Of a DNA stretch of 64,000 bases, positions 52,248 to 61,012 are shown in pieces. The position numbers were made by a program, and so were the translations under genes. How positions within the stretch are numbered: the first letter of the stretch is position 1; the number at the start of each line of letters is the position of its first letter. The notes under the pieces are model-generated. The model searched no databases. It saw only the letters and a program-made list of their open reading frames with translations, and had not been told where the DNA came from. Origin of the DNA: an uncultured Acidimicrobiales bacterium (GTDB taxonomy: Bacteria > Actinomycetota > Acidimicrobiia > Acidimicrobiales > SHLQ01); assembly GCA_938041035.1 (NCBI GenBank), contig CALHYX010000020.1, positions 1 through 64,000 on the forward strand, read 5' to 3'.

Positions 52248-52772
52248 ATGTCACCGATCGCCGACATCGTGCTCGCTCATCCCGACGGTACCGCCCAACC
52301 GCTCGAGGAGTACCGAGGAAAACCCCTGCTCGTCCACACGCCCCGCTACTTCGGTTGACTGCCGTGTGTTGACTACCTCTTGCAGTTGCAGGAGGCCAAG
52401 CACCAACTCGACGCCCTCGGCGTTCAGATCATCGGCGTGGCCGCGCGCGAGGACTACCAGGCCCAGAAGCTGCTCGACGACGGCATCACCTTTCCGTTGT
52501 TGATCGACGCGGCCGGAGAGTTGCGCGCCGCCATAGGCTCGGCCTCCCCGCTGAGCGTGGCCAGGCTCCTCGACCCCCGCGGGGCACTGGCGTACGCAAA
52601 ATCGATCAGCACGGCCAAGCGCTTCTTCGAAATCACGCCGTCGCAGGCGACTCGCCGACCCGGCACCGCAATCTTCGACGCCGATCTCGAGCTGGTCTGG
52701 CATCACATCGGCGACCGCCTGGGCGACTACAAGCCCCTCGAGGCCGTGCTCGATCAACTCACCCGACTCTGA
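52248..52772 (+). CDS. Peroxiredoxin-like selenoprotein (UxxC), in-frame TGA read as selenocysteine
   Basis: Reading from ATG 52248, the frame meets TGA at 52356-52358 and then continues open for 138 more codons, giving 174 aa. The protein runs LEEYRGKPLLVHTPRYFG-U-LPCVDYLLQL: Sec37-Leu-Pro-Cys40 sits exactly where AhpC/TSA-like and Prx-like2 proteins carry their CxxC redox pair after an F/Y-G. Downstream the thioredoxin fold continues without damage (LGVQIIGVAAREDYQAQKL, FPLLIDAAGEL, RRPGTAIFDADLELVWHHIGDRLGDY). A hairpin at 52376-52395 fits a bacterial SECIS. Conventional gene callers would split or truncate the gene at the TGA. The alternative is a nonsense-mutated pseudogene, but one clean TGA at the catalytic position plus the hairpin argues against it. 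Confidence 0.82.
52356..52358 (+). other. Selenocysteine codon (TGA) in redox motif UxxC
   Basis: TGA in frame, codon 37 of the peroxiredoxin-like gene, replacing the first Cys of a CxxC motif; Cys40 (TGT) is intact. It is the only in-frame stop before the terminal TGA at 52770-52772. Confidence 0.78.
52376..52395 (+). promoter_or_regulatory. Putative bacterial SECIS hairpin
   Basis: CCTCTTGC (52376-52383) pairs with GCAGGAGG (52388-52395) over eight bp (one G-T), closing the loop AGTT (52384-52387). The stem starts 17 bases after the TGA and the loop lies about 26 bases after it. A G within the first two loop bases, a small apical loop and 16-37 bases spacing are what is known for bacterial SECIS elements recognised by SelB. 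Confidence 0.7.
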
Positions 52773-52788
52773 CCGACACCGGCCTCGA

Positions 52789-53805
52789 TCAACCCTTGAT
52801 CAGGTCGGCGAACTTCGCCAGCGTCTCGGGATCGCGGGCGGACACGTTCAGCATCGTCACCGGGCTGTCCTCCCATTTGGCCAACCGTTCCCGGATCCGA
52901 TCCGGTGGGCCGACCAACGAGATCTCATCGGCGAACTCCTTGGGCACCGCGTCGATCGCTTCGTCGCGTTTGCCCTGGAGGAACAGGTCCTGGATGTGCA
53001 GGGCCTCTTCCTCGAAGCCCATCCGCTGCATCAACTTGGTGTGGTAGTTCTGGCCCTTCGCCCCCATGCCACCGATGTAGAACCCCAGCGTCGCCCGCAC
53101 CGGGTACAACGCCGCGTCGATGTCATCGTCCTCGGTGACGTTCAGCGTGATGTTCACCGGAATCTCGAAGCCGTCCCGGGCCCCGGCGATCTGGTCGGCG
53201 TACACCTCGGGCCGCCACGGCGAGTAGTACAACGGCAGCCAACCGTCGGCGATTTCGGCGGTCTGGGTTACGTTCTTCGGCCCTTCGGCGCCGATGTAGA
53301 TCGGGATGTCCTCGCGCAACGGGTGGGTCATGATCTTCAGCGGCTTCCCGAGCCCCGAACTGCCCTCGCCGGTGAAGGGATGGTTGTAGAACTCGCCCTG
53401 AAAATTGAGGTGGGACTCCCGAGCGAAGGCCTCGCGCAGAAGCGCCACGTACTCGCGGGTGCGGGCGAGCGGACGGTTTGACGGTTGGCCATACCATCCT
53501 TCGACCACCTGCGGGCCGGACACGCCGAGTCCCAGGATCAATCGACCGTTCGAAAGATGATCGAGGGTGACCGCGTGCATCGCTACCGCCGTAGGGGTCC
53601 GGGCCGCCATCTGCACGATGCTCGTGCCGAGCGAGATCCGGTCGGTCACCGCGGCGATGTAGGCGAGCGGCGAAAACGCGTCCGAGCCCCACGACTCCGA
53701 CGCCCACACGCAGTCATAGCCGAGCCGCTCCGCTTCGATCGTGAGTTCCTTGATGTTCGGTGGCGGCTGGGCCGCCCAGTACCCCCAGATCAATCCCAGC
53801 TTCAT
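52789..53805 (-). CDS. LLM-class F420-dependent oxidoreductase
   Basis: 338 aa from ATG 53805, with GAGGAG nine bases upstream. TIM-barrel motifs of luciferase-like F420 enzymes: ERLGYDCVWASESWGSDAF, ISLGTSIVQMAARTPTAVAMHAVTLDHLSNGRLILGLGVSGPQVVEGWYG and IPIYIGAEGPKNVTQTAEIADGWLP. F420H2-dependent reduction or oxidation of an unknown compound. Paralogous to the gene at 56692. Faces the selenoprotein gene (16-bp gap between stops). Confidence 0.88.
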   Translation of the reverse strand: MKLGLIWGYWAAQPPPNIKELTIEAERLGYDCVWASESWGSDAFSPLAYIAAVTDRISLGTSIVQMAARTPTAVAMHAVTLDHLSNGRLILGLGVSGPQVVEGWYGQPSNRPLARTREYVALLREAFARESHLNFQGEFYNHPFTGEGSSGLGKPLKIMTHPLREDIPIYIGAEGPKNVTQTAEIADGWLPLYYSPWRPEVYADQIAGARDGFEIPVNITLNVTEDDDIDAALYPVRATLGFYIGGMGAKGQNYHTKLMQRMGFEEEALHIQDLFLQGKRDEAIDAVPKEFADEISLVGPPDRIRERLAKWEDSPVTMLNVSARDPETLAKFADLIKG

Positions 53806-53975
53806 GACGTGACTCCTCGGGGTCGACGGCTCCGGCCCCTCTGTCTTATGTGGTCGCCCGAGAACACCGCAAAATGCTCCGGGCGGTGTGGGGATGTGTG
53901 CCGCCGCGCACGGTCGCCACGAGGCGGTCGTCGTAGCGTCGGACGCGACGTATCCCCCACGGACTCGAGTCGACC

Positions 53976-55112
53976 ATGCGGTTCCTCCTGCTGAGCATCC
54001 TGGTGATCCTCGGGGCAACGGCCACCACCGTGACCACGGTCGAATCCGCCGAGGCCCAAAACGCCCTCGACCTGTACATCGTTCACCGCGGCGGAACCGA
54101 CGCCAACGGTGGCACGACGTTCGCCGACGGGATCCGCACCCTGAGGCGAGCCGAGCAGATCCTGCACCAGACGAACCCTCGCGGCCCGGTGAACATCTGG
54201 GTCCAGGGTGGCACCTACCACTGTCGGGGCATGAACGGTGAGCCCTGGGACTTCTTCAACGGCTCGCGGGTCACGATCACCTCGCTCGACCAGACCATCC
54301 CGTCGCCGGCGTCGACGTCACGCGACGACGAACGCCGTCCGGTGTTTGTCGGCCAGCTGGCCGACGGCACGCCGTGCCCCGACCGGTCGGGGACCTTCCT
54401 GCGCATGGAGCATCCGAAGGTGGCGACCAACCTGACGGTCTCCAACCTGCGCTTCGAGTACTACAAGGCGGCCTTCCAGATCTCCGGAGTCAACGGCTAC
54501 ACCCGCGTGCAGCAGGGCAACGTTTTTGCGAACAACGTCTTCTGGCGCATCGGCGACCTGTACTTCCCCGACGCTGGGGCGGGGAAAGGCGTGTTCCAAC
54601 TCGACCACACGAACGGCACGATGATCCGGGACAACTTCTTCTGGCACATCCGCAACGCCGGCCGCGACGCAGCACTGGTCCACGCCGCCTACCTGACGAG
54701 ACGGGCGTCGTGGACGACGTTCGACAACAACGTCGTCGGTGGGCTGTCGGGCATCGCGGTGAAGATCTCGCACTTCTCGAACTACAACCGCTTCTCGAAC
54801 AACGACTTCATGTACGCACCGGCGGCCATAATCGACCGGTTCTGCGGCTCGCGCGAGAACCCGGACGAAGACGGCTGCAACGGGGGAATCACCCAGTGCC
54901 CGTCGTGGGGCAACGTGGTGGAGGCGAACAACACCTTCACCCACCTGGAGTTCGACTGGGATGTGGGCGTCTACTCGTTCGATCCCGAGTCGCAGCCCTC
55001 GGAGTGCACCCTGGCGGGCCCGCGCAACGACGTTCGGATGCAGTGCCTGCGGCGGATGGGGGCCGACACCATCCTGCGCGGAACCGGGGTCGGCAGTTGC
55101 CGAGACCTGTAG
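53976..55112 (+). CDS. Secreted right-handed beta-helix protein
   Basis: 378 aa. Signal peptide 1-28 (MRFLLLSILVILGATATTVT...AEAQ). The opening DLYIVHRGGTDANGGTTFADGIRTLRRAEQIL is the usual start of pectate-lyase-like parallel beta-helix proteins, followed by coils such as NLTVSNLRFEYYKAAFQISG, QGNVFANNVFWRIGDLYF and FDNNVVGGLSGIAVKISHFSNYNRFSNNDF. Six or more cysteines suggest disulfides outside the cell. No catalytic residues recognised; polysaccharide binding or cleavage is a guess. The 170-bp gap upstream shows only the divergent promoter region. Confidence 0.8.
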   Translation: MRFLLLSILVILGATATTVTTVESAEAQNALDLYIVHRGGTDANGGTTFADGIRTLRRAEQILHQTNPRGPVNIWVQGGTYHCRGMNGEPWDFFNGSRVTITSLDQTIPSPASTSRDDERRPVFVGQLADGTPCPDRSGTFLRMEHPKVATNLTVSNLRFEYYKAAFQISGVNGYTRVQQGNVFANNVFWRIGDLYFPDAGAGKGVFQLDHTNGTMIRDNFFWHIRNAGRDAALVHAAYLTRRASWTTFDNNVVGGLSGIAVKISHFSNYNRFSNNDFMYAPAAIIDRFCGSRENPDEDGCNGGITQCPSWGNVVEANNTFTHLEFDWDVGVYSFDPESQPSECTLAGPRNDVRMQCLRRMGADTILRGTGVGSCRDL

Positions 55113-55146
55113 GGCAGGTTCCCTCGGCGTCCGTAGGCTCCTGGCC

Positions 55147-55770
55147 ATGGTCGAAAAGAGCCTTTGGACAGAACTCACGGAGAACAACCCGGACCATTCC
55201 ACGTGGTACATCCAGCGGTTCAAGGACATGGCCGCCGAGGGCCGGGACCTCCACGGCGAGGCGCGGTTCATCGACGCCATGGCCGCACGCGCGAGCCGCA
55301 TCCTCGACGCGGGTTGCGGACCCGGTCGCGTCGGCGGGCGTCTGGCCGAACTGGGCCACACCGTGGTGGGCGTTGACATCGACCCCGTGCTGATCGAGTC
55401 GGCCACCGAACAACACCCGGGCGCGACGTGGGTGATCGGCGACCTCGCCGAAACCGACGCCGAGTCCCTGGGGGTGGACGACGCCGAGTTCGAGGGCTTT
55501 GACATCATCGTTTCGGCCGGGAACGTGATGACCTTCTTGGCGCCCACCACCCGGCGGATGGTGTTGGCCAACCTGCACTCCCTGCTCGCCACCGACGGAC
55601 GGCTGGTCGTGGGCTTCGGCACCGAACGCGAACTGCCGTTGGCCGACTTCTTTGCCCACGTCGAGGCCGCCGGCCTGGTCGTCGAACTCGACCTGGCGAC
55701 ATGGGACCTCCGGCCCCGTACCGCCGACAGCGACTTCATCGTCGCCGTACTCCGCCGATCGGGTCGGTAG
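55147..55770 (+). CDS. Class I SAM-dependent methyltransferase
   Basis: 207 aa from ATG 55147. ASRILDAGCGPGRVGGRLAELGHTVVGVDIDPVLIESA holds motif I and the acidic loop; FDIIVSAGNVMTFLAP is motif II; LLATDGRLVVGFGTERELPLADF is motif III. Small-molecule methylation expected; substrate unknown. Ten bp before the DUF3097 gene, so probably one operon. Confidence 0.87.
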   Translation: MVEKSLWTELTENNPDHSTWYIQRFKDMAAEGRDLHGEARFIDAMAARASRILDAGCGPGRVGGRLAELGHTVVGVDIDPVLIESATEQHPGATWVIGDLAETDAESLGVDDAEFEGFDIIVSAGNVMTFLAPTTRRMVLANLHSLLATDGRLVVGFGTERELPLADFFAHVEAAGLVVELDLATWDLRPRTADSDFIVAVLRRSGR

Positions 55771-55780
55771 CCTTTCGTCC

Positions 55781-56611
55781 ATGCGCGACGACGGCATCCT
55801 CTCCGGTCCCTTCGACGTCGACCAGGCGCCCCGCCGCGGCCCCACCTATACGCCGGTGGCCGCCCGCCAGGGTCTCGTCGTCGAACACACCGGCTCCGGG
55901 GTCACGGGCGCGATCGTGCGGTTCGCCCCGCCGATGGTCGTGTTGCGCGACCGTCACGGACGCGACAACTCGTTCCGCATTCTCGATGGGGCCTTCGCCA
56001 TCGACGGCAAGCCGGTGGCCCTGCGCCCGCCGAAGCACACGCCGGCCCCGGCCGAGGTGAACCTCACCGCCTCGGGTTCGATCGCGGTTGGCGACATGCC
56101 CGCCCGCATGGCCCGCGCCAGCCGCATCTACGTGGAAGGTATCCACGACGCCGAGCTGGTCGAGAAGGTGTGGGGCGACGATCTGCGGGTCGAAGGCGTC
56201 GTGGTCGAGTCCATGGACGGCGCCGACGAGATGGACTACCTCGTGCGCACCTTTGGCCCCCGGCCGCGCCGTCGGCTCGGGATTCTGCTCGACCACCTGG
56301 TCGATGGATCCAAGGAATCCCGCCTGGCCGCCACCGTCGACCACCCCGATGTGTTGATCACCGGGCACCCGTTCGTCGACGTCTGGCAGGCGATCAAACC
56401 CGCGGTTGCCGGCCTCGATTCGTGGCCCGACGTGCCGATGGGTCAGCCCTGGAAGGAGGGCGTGCTCGCCGCCATCGGGTTCGACGGGCCGTCGGGAGCC
56501 TTCTGGAAGAAGCTCCTGGGCCGGGTGAACACCTGGACCGACCTCGAACCCGCCATGGTCGGCGCGGTCGAACAACTCATCGATTTCGTCGCCCCACCCG
56601 AGGATCACTAG
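55781..56611 (+). CDS. DUF3097 family protein
   Basis: 276 aa from ATG 55781. RQGLVVEHTGSGVTGAIVRF, FRILDGAFAIDGKPVALRPP, ASRIYVEGIHDAELVEKVWGDDLRVEGVVVE and RLGILLDHLVDGSKESRLA are the conserved blocks of this actinobacterial family. The YVEGIHDAELVEKVWGDDLR...LDHLVDGSKE part resembles a Toprim-like nucleotidyl-metal fold, but I cannot confirm this. Function unknown. Confidence 0.9.
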   Translation: MRDDGILSGPFDVDQAPRRGPTYTPVAARQGLVVEHTGSGVTGAIVRFAPPMVVLRDRHGRDNSFRILDGAFAIDGKPVALRPPKHTPAPAEVNLTASGSIAVGDMPARMARASRIYVEGIHDAELVEKVWGDDLRVEGVVVESMDGADEMDYLVRTFGPRPRRRLGILLDHLVDGSKESRLAATVDHPDVLITGHPFVDVWQAIKPAVAGLDSWPDVPMGQPWKEGVLAAIGFDGPSGAFWKKLLGRVNTWTDLEPAMVGAVEQLIDFVAPPEDH

Positions 56612-56691
56612 CCCGCCATCGATCCGACCGCACGGACAGCCCCCGGCGGACAACATTGCCGCCCACCCGTTCCCTCGCGTAGACAAGGCCC

Positions 56692-57723
56692 ATGAAGATC
56701 GCAACGTTCGTCAACTACGCCGACGACCCGATAGAGGTCGCCAAATACATCCAGAACCTGGAGGCGGCCGGCGTCGACATGGCCTGGGTCCCCGAGGCCT
56801 ACGGCTTCGACGGGGTCAGCCTGCTGGGCTACCTGGCCGCCAAGACCGAGCGCATCACGCTCGGGTCGGCAATCCTCAACGTGTTCAGCCGGACCCCGGC
56901 GGCCATGGCCCAGAGTGCCGCCGGCCTCGACGCGCTGAGCGGCGGACGCTTCGAACTCGGCCTCGGCGCCTCCGGGCCGCAGGTGATCGAAGGCTTCCAC
57001 GGCATGCCGTACCGCATGCCGCTCACCCGGGTGCGCGAAACCATCGAGATCTGCCGCATGGCCTGGCGCCGAGAGAAGCTCGAGTACGAGGGCAAGGTCT
57101 TCACCCTGCCCCTTCCGTCGGACCAGGGCAGCGGCCTGGGGAAGCCCCTCAAGATCATCAACCACATGGTGCGACCCGACATCCCGGTGCACGTCGCCGG
57201 CCTCGGCCCCAAGAGCGTCGAGATGACCGCCGAACTGTGTGACGGCTGGCTGCCCTTCATGTTCATCCCCGAGCGTTACGACAGCGTGTGGGGCGACGAC
57301 CTCGACCGTGGTCGGGCCAAGCGCGACGAGTCGCTCGGCCAGCTCGAGATCGCCGCCGGCGGTCTGCTCTCGATCGGCGACGGTGCCGAGAAGTATCGGG
57401 ATCTCGCCCGCGGTACCGCGGCGCTCTACGTGGGCGGCATGGGTGCTCGGGGCAAGAACTTCTACAACGAGCTCGCCTGTAAGTACGGCTTCGAGGGCGA
57501 GGCCAAGACCATCCAGGACCTGTACCTCGACGGCAAGAAGGACGAAGCCGCCGCGGCGATCCCCGACGCCATGTTGGAAGGACCGTCGCTGTGCGGCGAC
57601 GAGGGCTACATCAAGGAGAAGGTGGCGGCGTTCGCCGAAGCCGGCGTCACGACGCTGAACGTCACCCCGATCGGCGGCGATCCCGTCGAGCAGCTGGCCA
57701 AACTCCGCGAGATAATCGGGTAG
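56692..57723 (+). CDS. LLM-class F420-dependent oxidoreductase
   Basis: 343 aa. AGVDMAWVPEAYGFDGVSLLGYLAAKTERITLGSAILNVFSRTPAAMAQSAAGLDALSGGRFELGLGASGPQVIEGFHG and IPVHVAGLGPKSVEMTAELCDGWLPF match the F420-dependent luciferase-like family; similar overall to the gene at 52789. It ends 17 bp before the dehydrogenase E1alpha gene on the same strand, so the two may share a transcript. Substrate unknown. Confidence 0.88.
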   Translation: MKIATFVNYADDPIEVAKYIQNLEAAGVDMAWVPEAYGFDGVSLLGYLAAKTERITLGSAILNVFSRTPAAMAQSAAGLDALSGGRFELGLGASGPQVIEGFHGMPYRMPLTRVRETIEICRMAWRREKLEYEGKVFTLPLPSDQGSGLGKPLKIINHMVRPDIPVHVAGLGPKSVEMTAELCDGWLPFMFIPERYDSVWGDDLDRGRAKRDESLGQLEIAAGGLLSIGDGAEKYRDLARGTAALYVGGMGARGKNFYNELACKYGFEGEAKTIQDLYLDGKKDEAAAAIPDAMLEGPSLCGDEGYIKEKVAAFAEAGVTTLNVTPIGGDPVEQLAKLREIIG

Positions 57724-57740
57724 CGAGCGCCTGGGGGACC

Positions 57741-58781
57741 ATGACCACAACCGATTCGAGGTCCCGAAACAGCCCACGGGAACTGGCCGACGCCGAGCTC
57801 CAGGACATACTGGGCGACATGATCCAGGCCCGCGTGGCCTCGGACCGGGCGTTCGCCCTGCAACGGCAGGGCCGAGCGGGCACCAACGCCCAGGTCGACG
57901 GCAGTGAAGCGATCGTGGTCGGAGCCGCCTACGCGCTCGACCCGGCCACCGACTGGGTGGTGCCGCAATACCGAGAGCTGGTCGGGTTACAGCGGTTCGG
58001 CTCCGAGGTGCTCGACCGCTACGTCATGTACATCAAGGGCCACCCCAACGGCGGCTTCCACCCCGAGGGCACCAACGTTCTCCCGCCGCAGATCTCGCTC
58101 GCCACCCAGATCCCCAAGGCCGTCGGGATGGCCTGGGGGAAGAAGCTGCAGAACGAACCCGGCTGCGTGCTCACGTTCTTTGGCGACGGGTCGACCTCGG
58201 AGGGCGACTTTTACGAGGCCGGTAATCTCGCCGGGGTGCTCGACGCGCCCGTGATCCTGTTCTGCGTGAACAACCAGTGGGCCATCTCGACCCCGAACCA
58301 CGAGCAGACCCGAGCGTCGTCGTTCGCTAGCAAAGCCGAAGCGTTCGGCATACCGGGCGTGCGCATCGACGGCACGGACCCGGTGGCGGTGTTTCACGCC
58401 GTGGCCGACGCTCGTGAACGGGCGGTGTCGGGCGCAGGGCCGACCTTGATCGAAGGGGTCACCTACCGACTGGCCCCTCACACCACGGCCGATGATCCGA
58501 CCCGCTACGTCCCGGCCGACGATCTGGCCAAAGCGCGCGAGCGCGACCCGCTGGTCACCTTCCGGGCGATGCTCGTCGAAGCCGGACTGTGGGATGACGA
58601 GCGCCAACGCGAGGCCGAGGCCGCGGCCGATGAACGGGTCGAGGCGGCCGTGCGTCGAGCTGACGAAACCCCGCTGGCCCCCGACCACGGCTTCACGAAC
58701 GTGTTCGCCGAACCGACCCCGCGCATGGTGCGCCAGCGGGCCGAGATGCGTCGCCACCTCGGGCTGGAGGATCCACGGTGA
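57741..58781 (+). CDS. 2-Oxo acid dehydrogenase E1 component, alpha subunit (branched-chain type)
   Basis: 346 aa from ATG 57741, with GGGGGA just upstream. The ThDP site is complete: LTFFGDGSTSEGDFYEAGNLAGVLDAPVILFCVNNQWAIS. DWVVPQYRELVGLQRFG and NVLPPQISLATQIPKAVGMAWGKKL are typical of branched-chain E1alpha. Decarboxylates 2-oxo acids. Stop overlaps the E1beta start. Confidence 0.92.
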   Translation: MTTTDSRSRNSPRELADAELQDILGDMIQARVASDRAFALQRQGRAGTNAQVDGSEAIVVGAAYALDPATDWVVPQYRELVGLQRFGSEVLDRYVMYIKGHPNGGFHPEGTNVLPPQISLATQIPKAVGMAWGKKLQNEPGCVLTFFGDGSTSEGDFYEAGNLAGVLDAPVILFCVNNQWAISTPNHEQTRASSFASKAEAFGIPGVRIDGTDPVAVFHAVADARERAVSGAGPTLIEGVTYRLAPHTTADDPTRYVPADDLAKARERDPLVTFRAMLVEAGLWDDERQREAEAAADERVEAAVRRADETPLAPDHGFTNVFAEPTPRMVRQRAEMRRHLGLEDPR

Positions 58782-59788
58782 CCGCGGCCGCCGACCCCGT
58801 GGGCGCCACCCCCATGAACATGTTGAGCGCCATCAACCACACGCTGCACCGCGAAATGGCCCGCGACGATCGGGTGATCGTATTCGGCGAGGATGTCGCG
58901 AAGAGCGGTGGCGTGTTCCGAGCCACCGACGGGCTCCAAGCCGAGTTCGGCGCCACCCGCGTCGTCGACATGCCCTTGGCCGAAGGGGTCATCATCGGTT
59001 CGGCGGTGGGGTTGGCGGCCAGCGGCATGGTGCCCGTGCCCGAGATCCAATTCCTCGGCTTTGCCTACCAGGCGTTCCATCAGATCGCCGGACAGTTGGC
59101 CCGCCTCCGCTACCGCACCGATGGACGGCTCAACGCCGCCGTCACGGTGCGCGCTCCCTTCGGCGGAGGCGTTCGCACGCCGGAGCTCCACAGCGAGGCG
59201 ATCGAGTCGCAGTTGGCGAACATTCCCGGCCTCAAGATCGCCATGCCGGCGTCGGCCGCCGACGCCAAGGGTCTGCTCGCCACCGCGATCCGCGATCCTG
59301 ACCCGGTGATGTTTCTGGAGCCGCTGCGTGGGTACCGAGCCGTCTCGGACCCGGTGCCCGACGGCGACCACCTCGTACCGTTCGGCGAGGCCCGGACGGT
59401 GAGCGAGGGCGACGATCTCGTCATCATTGCCTGGAGCTACATGGTGGAGATCGCCCGCCAGGCCGCGGACCGGCTCCGGACCGAAGGGGTGTCGGTGCAG
59501 GTGCTCGATCTGCGCACCATCGTGCCGCTCGACGTCGAGGCGATCGCGGCGGCGGTGGAGCGCTGCGGCCGGGTGGTCGTCGTGCAAGAGGCGCCCGAGA
59601 CCTGCGGGTTCGCGTCCGAGGTCATCGCCACGATCAACGATGAAGCGTTCTACTCCCTGGAGGCACCGGTGGCCCGGGTGTCGGGATACGACCACCCCTA
59701 CCCGGTCGGCATGCTCGAGGACGACTACGTCCCGTCGGTCGAGCGGGTGCTCGCCGCGGTGCGCCGAACGTTGGAGATGGCGCCGTGA
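58778..59788 (+). CDS. 2-Oxo acid dehydrogenase E1 component, beta subunit
   Basis: 336 aa from GTG 58778. MLSAINHTLHREMARDDRVIVFGEDVAKSGGVFRATDGLQAEFGATRVVDMPLAEGVIIGSAVGLAASGMVPVPEIQF is the transketolase-type pyrimidine domain with the ThDP Glu. The C-terminal domain has PEFCGFASEV-like VQEAPETCGFASEVIATIND and YDHPYPVGMLEDDYVP. Pairs with E1alpha; overlaps both neighbours by 4 bp. Confidence 0.92.
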   Translation: MTAAADPVGATPMNMLSAINHTLHREMARDDRVIVFGEDVAKSGGVFRATDGLQAEFGATRVVDMPLAEGVIIGSAVGLAASGMVPVPEIQFLGFAYQAFHQIAGQLARLRYRTDGRLNAAVTVRAPFGGGVRTPELHSEAIESQLANIPGLKIAMPASAADAKGLLATAIRDPDPVMFLEPLRGYRAVSDPVPDGDHLVPFGEARTVSEGDDLVIIAWSYMVEIARQAADRLRTEGVSVQVLDLRTIVPLDVEAIAAAVERCGRVVVVQEAPETCGFASEVIATINDEAFYSLEAPVARVSGYDHPYPVGMLEDDYVPSVERVLAAVRRTLEMAP

Positions 59789-61011
59789 CCACGCCGGGCG
59801 ACGGATCGCCACCGACGGAGTTCGCCCTGCCCGATGTGGGCGAGGGTCTGCACGAAGCCGAGATCGTCCAGTGGCTGGTCGCGGTGGGCGACGACGTCGG
59901 CCGCGACCAACCGTTGGTCGAGATCCTGACCGATAAGTCGGCTACCGAACTCCCGTCCCCCGTCGCCGGCCGGGTCGCCTCGATCGGGCCCGCCGAAGGC
60001 GATGTTGTCGAGGTCGGCACGGTGTTGATCACCATCAACCCCAAGGCGCCCGAGCACGAACAACCAGCCCAACCAACCGCGCCCGACCACCCAAACCCAA
60101 CCGGTACAAAGGTCCAAAGAAACCGCGCGTCACCGTCGACCCGGCGGCTGGCGGCTCGGCGCGGGATCGACCTGGCGACGGTCGCCGGTAGTGGTCCGGG
60201 TGGGCGCATTCTCGCGACCGACCTCGACCGGGTTGGCGCCGTGACAGCGCCTTCGCCGGCGGCGGATTCGGTGGTGACTCCGGTCGGCGGACCGGGGGCG
60301 ATTGGCTGGATGGAGCCGGGCGAGCATGCGCTGCGGGGCGTCCGTCGGGTTATCGCCACGACGATGGCGCAGGCCTGGAGCGAGATTCCGCACATTCATG
60401 CCATCGACGAGCTCGACGCCACCAACCTGCTCGACGTTCGGCGCCGCACCCGCACCGGGGCCGGCGAGCGGGGCGCGACGCTGACGCCGCTCGCCTTCCT
60501 GGTCGCGGCGTGCGCTCGGGCCCTGCGCCGCTACCCCATGGTGAACGCGTCGATCGACGCCGAGAACGGCACGATCACGGTGCACCCCGACGTGCACATC
60601 GGGATCGCGGTGGCCACCGATGCCGGACTCGTGGTTCCGGTGATCCGACACGCCGACCGCCTCGACGTCGTGACCCTCGGTGAGGAGATCGCCCGGCTGA
60701 GTGGATCAGCCCGGGCAAACACACTCGGCGGTGAGGAGATGCGCGGCGGCACCTTCACGGTCACCAACTACGGCAGCCTGGGCGGCTCCTACGCTCTTCC
60801 CATCATCCGGCCGCCCGAAGCGGCGATCATCGGGTTCGGCGCGGTGAAGGACCGACCGATCGTGGTCGATGGCGACGTCGTGGCCCGACCCACCCTGCCG
60901 GTCGTCATCGGCGCCGATCACCGCCTGATCGACGGCGACCTGTCGACCGCATTCCATCAGCACGTGATCGCCCAGCTCAGCGATCCGCTCGCCCTCGTCC
61001 TCGGCGGCTGA
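59785..61011 (+). CDS. 2-Oxo acid dehydrogenase E2 component (dihydrolipoyl acyltransferase)
   Basis: 408 aa. One lipoyl domain (residues 11-88) with the lipoylated Lys51 in VEILTDKSATELPSP. A Pro-rich linker follows (EQPAQPTAPDHPNP). Peripheral subunit-binding domain: SPSTRRLAARRGIDLATVAGSGPGGRILATDL. The catalytic domain ends in GADHRLIDGDLSTAF with the HxxxDG motif. It transfers the acyl group to CoA. Starts overlapping E1beta; E3 begins one base after its stop. Confidence 0.92.
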   Translation: MTTPGDGSPPTEFALPDVGEGLHEAEIVQWLVAVGDDVGRDQPLVEILTDKSATELPSPVAGRVASIGPAEGDVVEVGTVLITINPKAPEHEQPAQPTAPDHPNPTGTKVQRNRASPSTRRLAARRGIDLATVAGSGPGGRILATDLDRVGAVTAPSPAADSVVTPVGGPGAIGWMEPGEHALRGVRRVIATTMAQAWSEIPHIHAIDELDATNLLDVRRRTRTGAGERGATLTPLAFLVAACARALRRYPMVNASIDAENGTITVHPDVHIGIAVATDAGLVVPVIRHADRLDVVTLGEEIARLSGSARANTLGGEEMRGGTFTVTNYGSLGGSYALPIIRPPEAAIIGFGAVKDRPIVVDGDVVARPTLPVVIGADHRLIDGDLSTAFHQHVIAQLSDPLALVLGG

Positions 61012-61012
61012 G

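Noticed and set aside
52240..52503. Alternative 87-codon frame starting at ATG 52240 over the selenoprotein
   Set aside because: Ser/Arg/Thr-rich translation without any thioredoxin-like feature; the frame with the TGA carries all the family motifs.
52248..52772. Pseudogene with a nonsense mutation
   Set aside because: Only one stop, exactly at the redox residue, with an intact downstream domain and a SECIS-like hairpin; kept as an alternative only.
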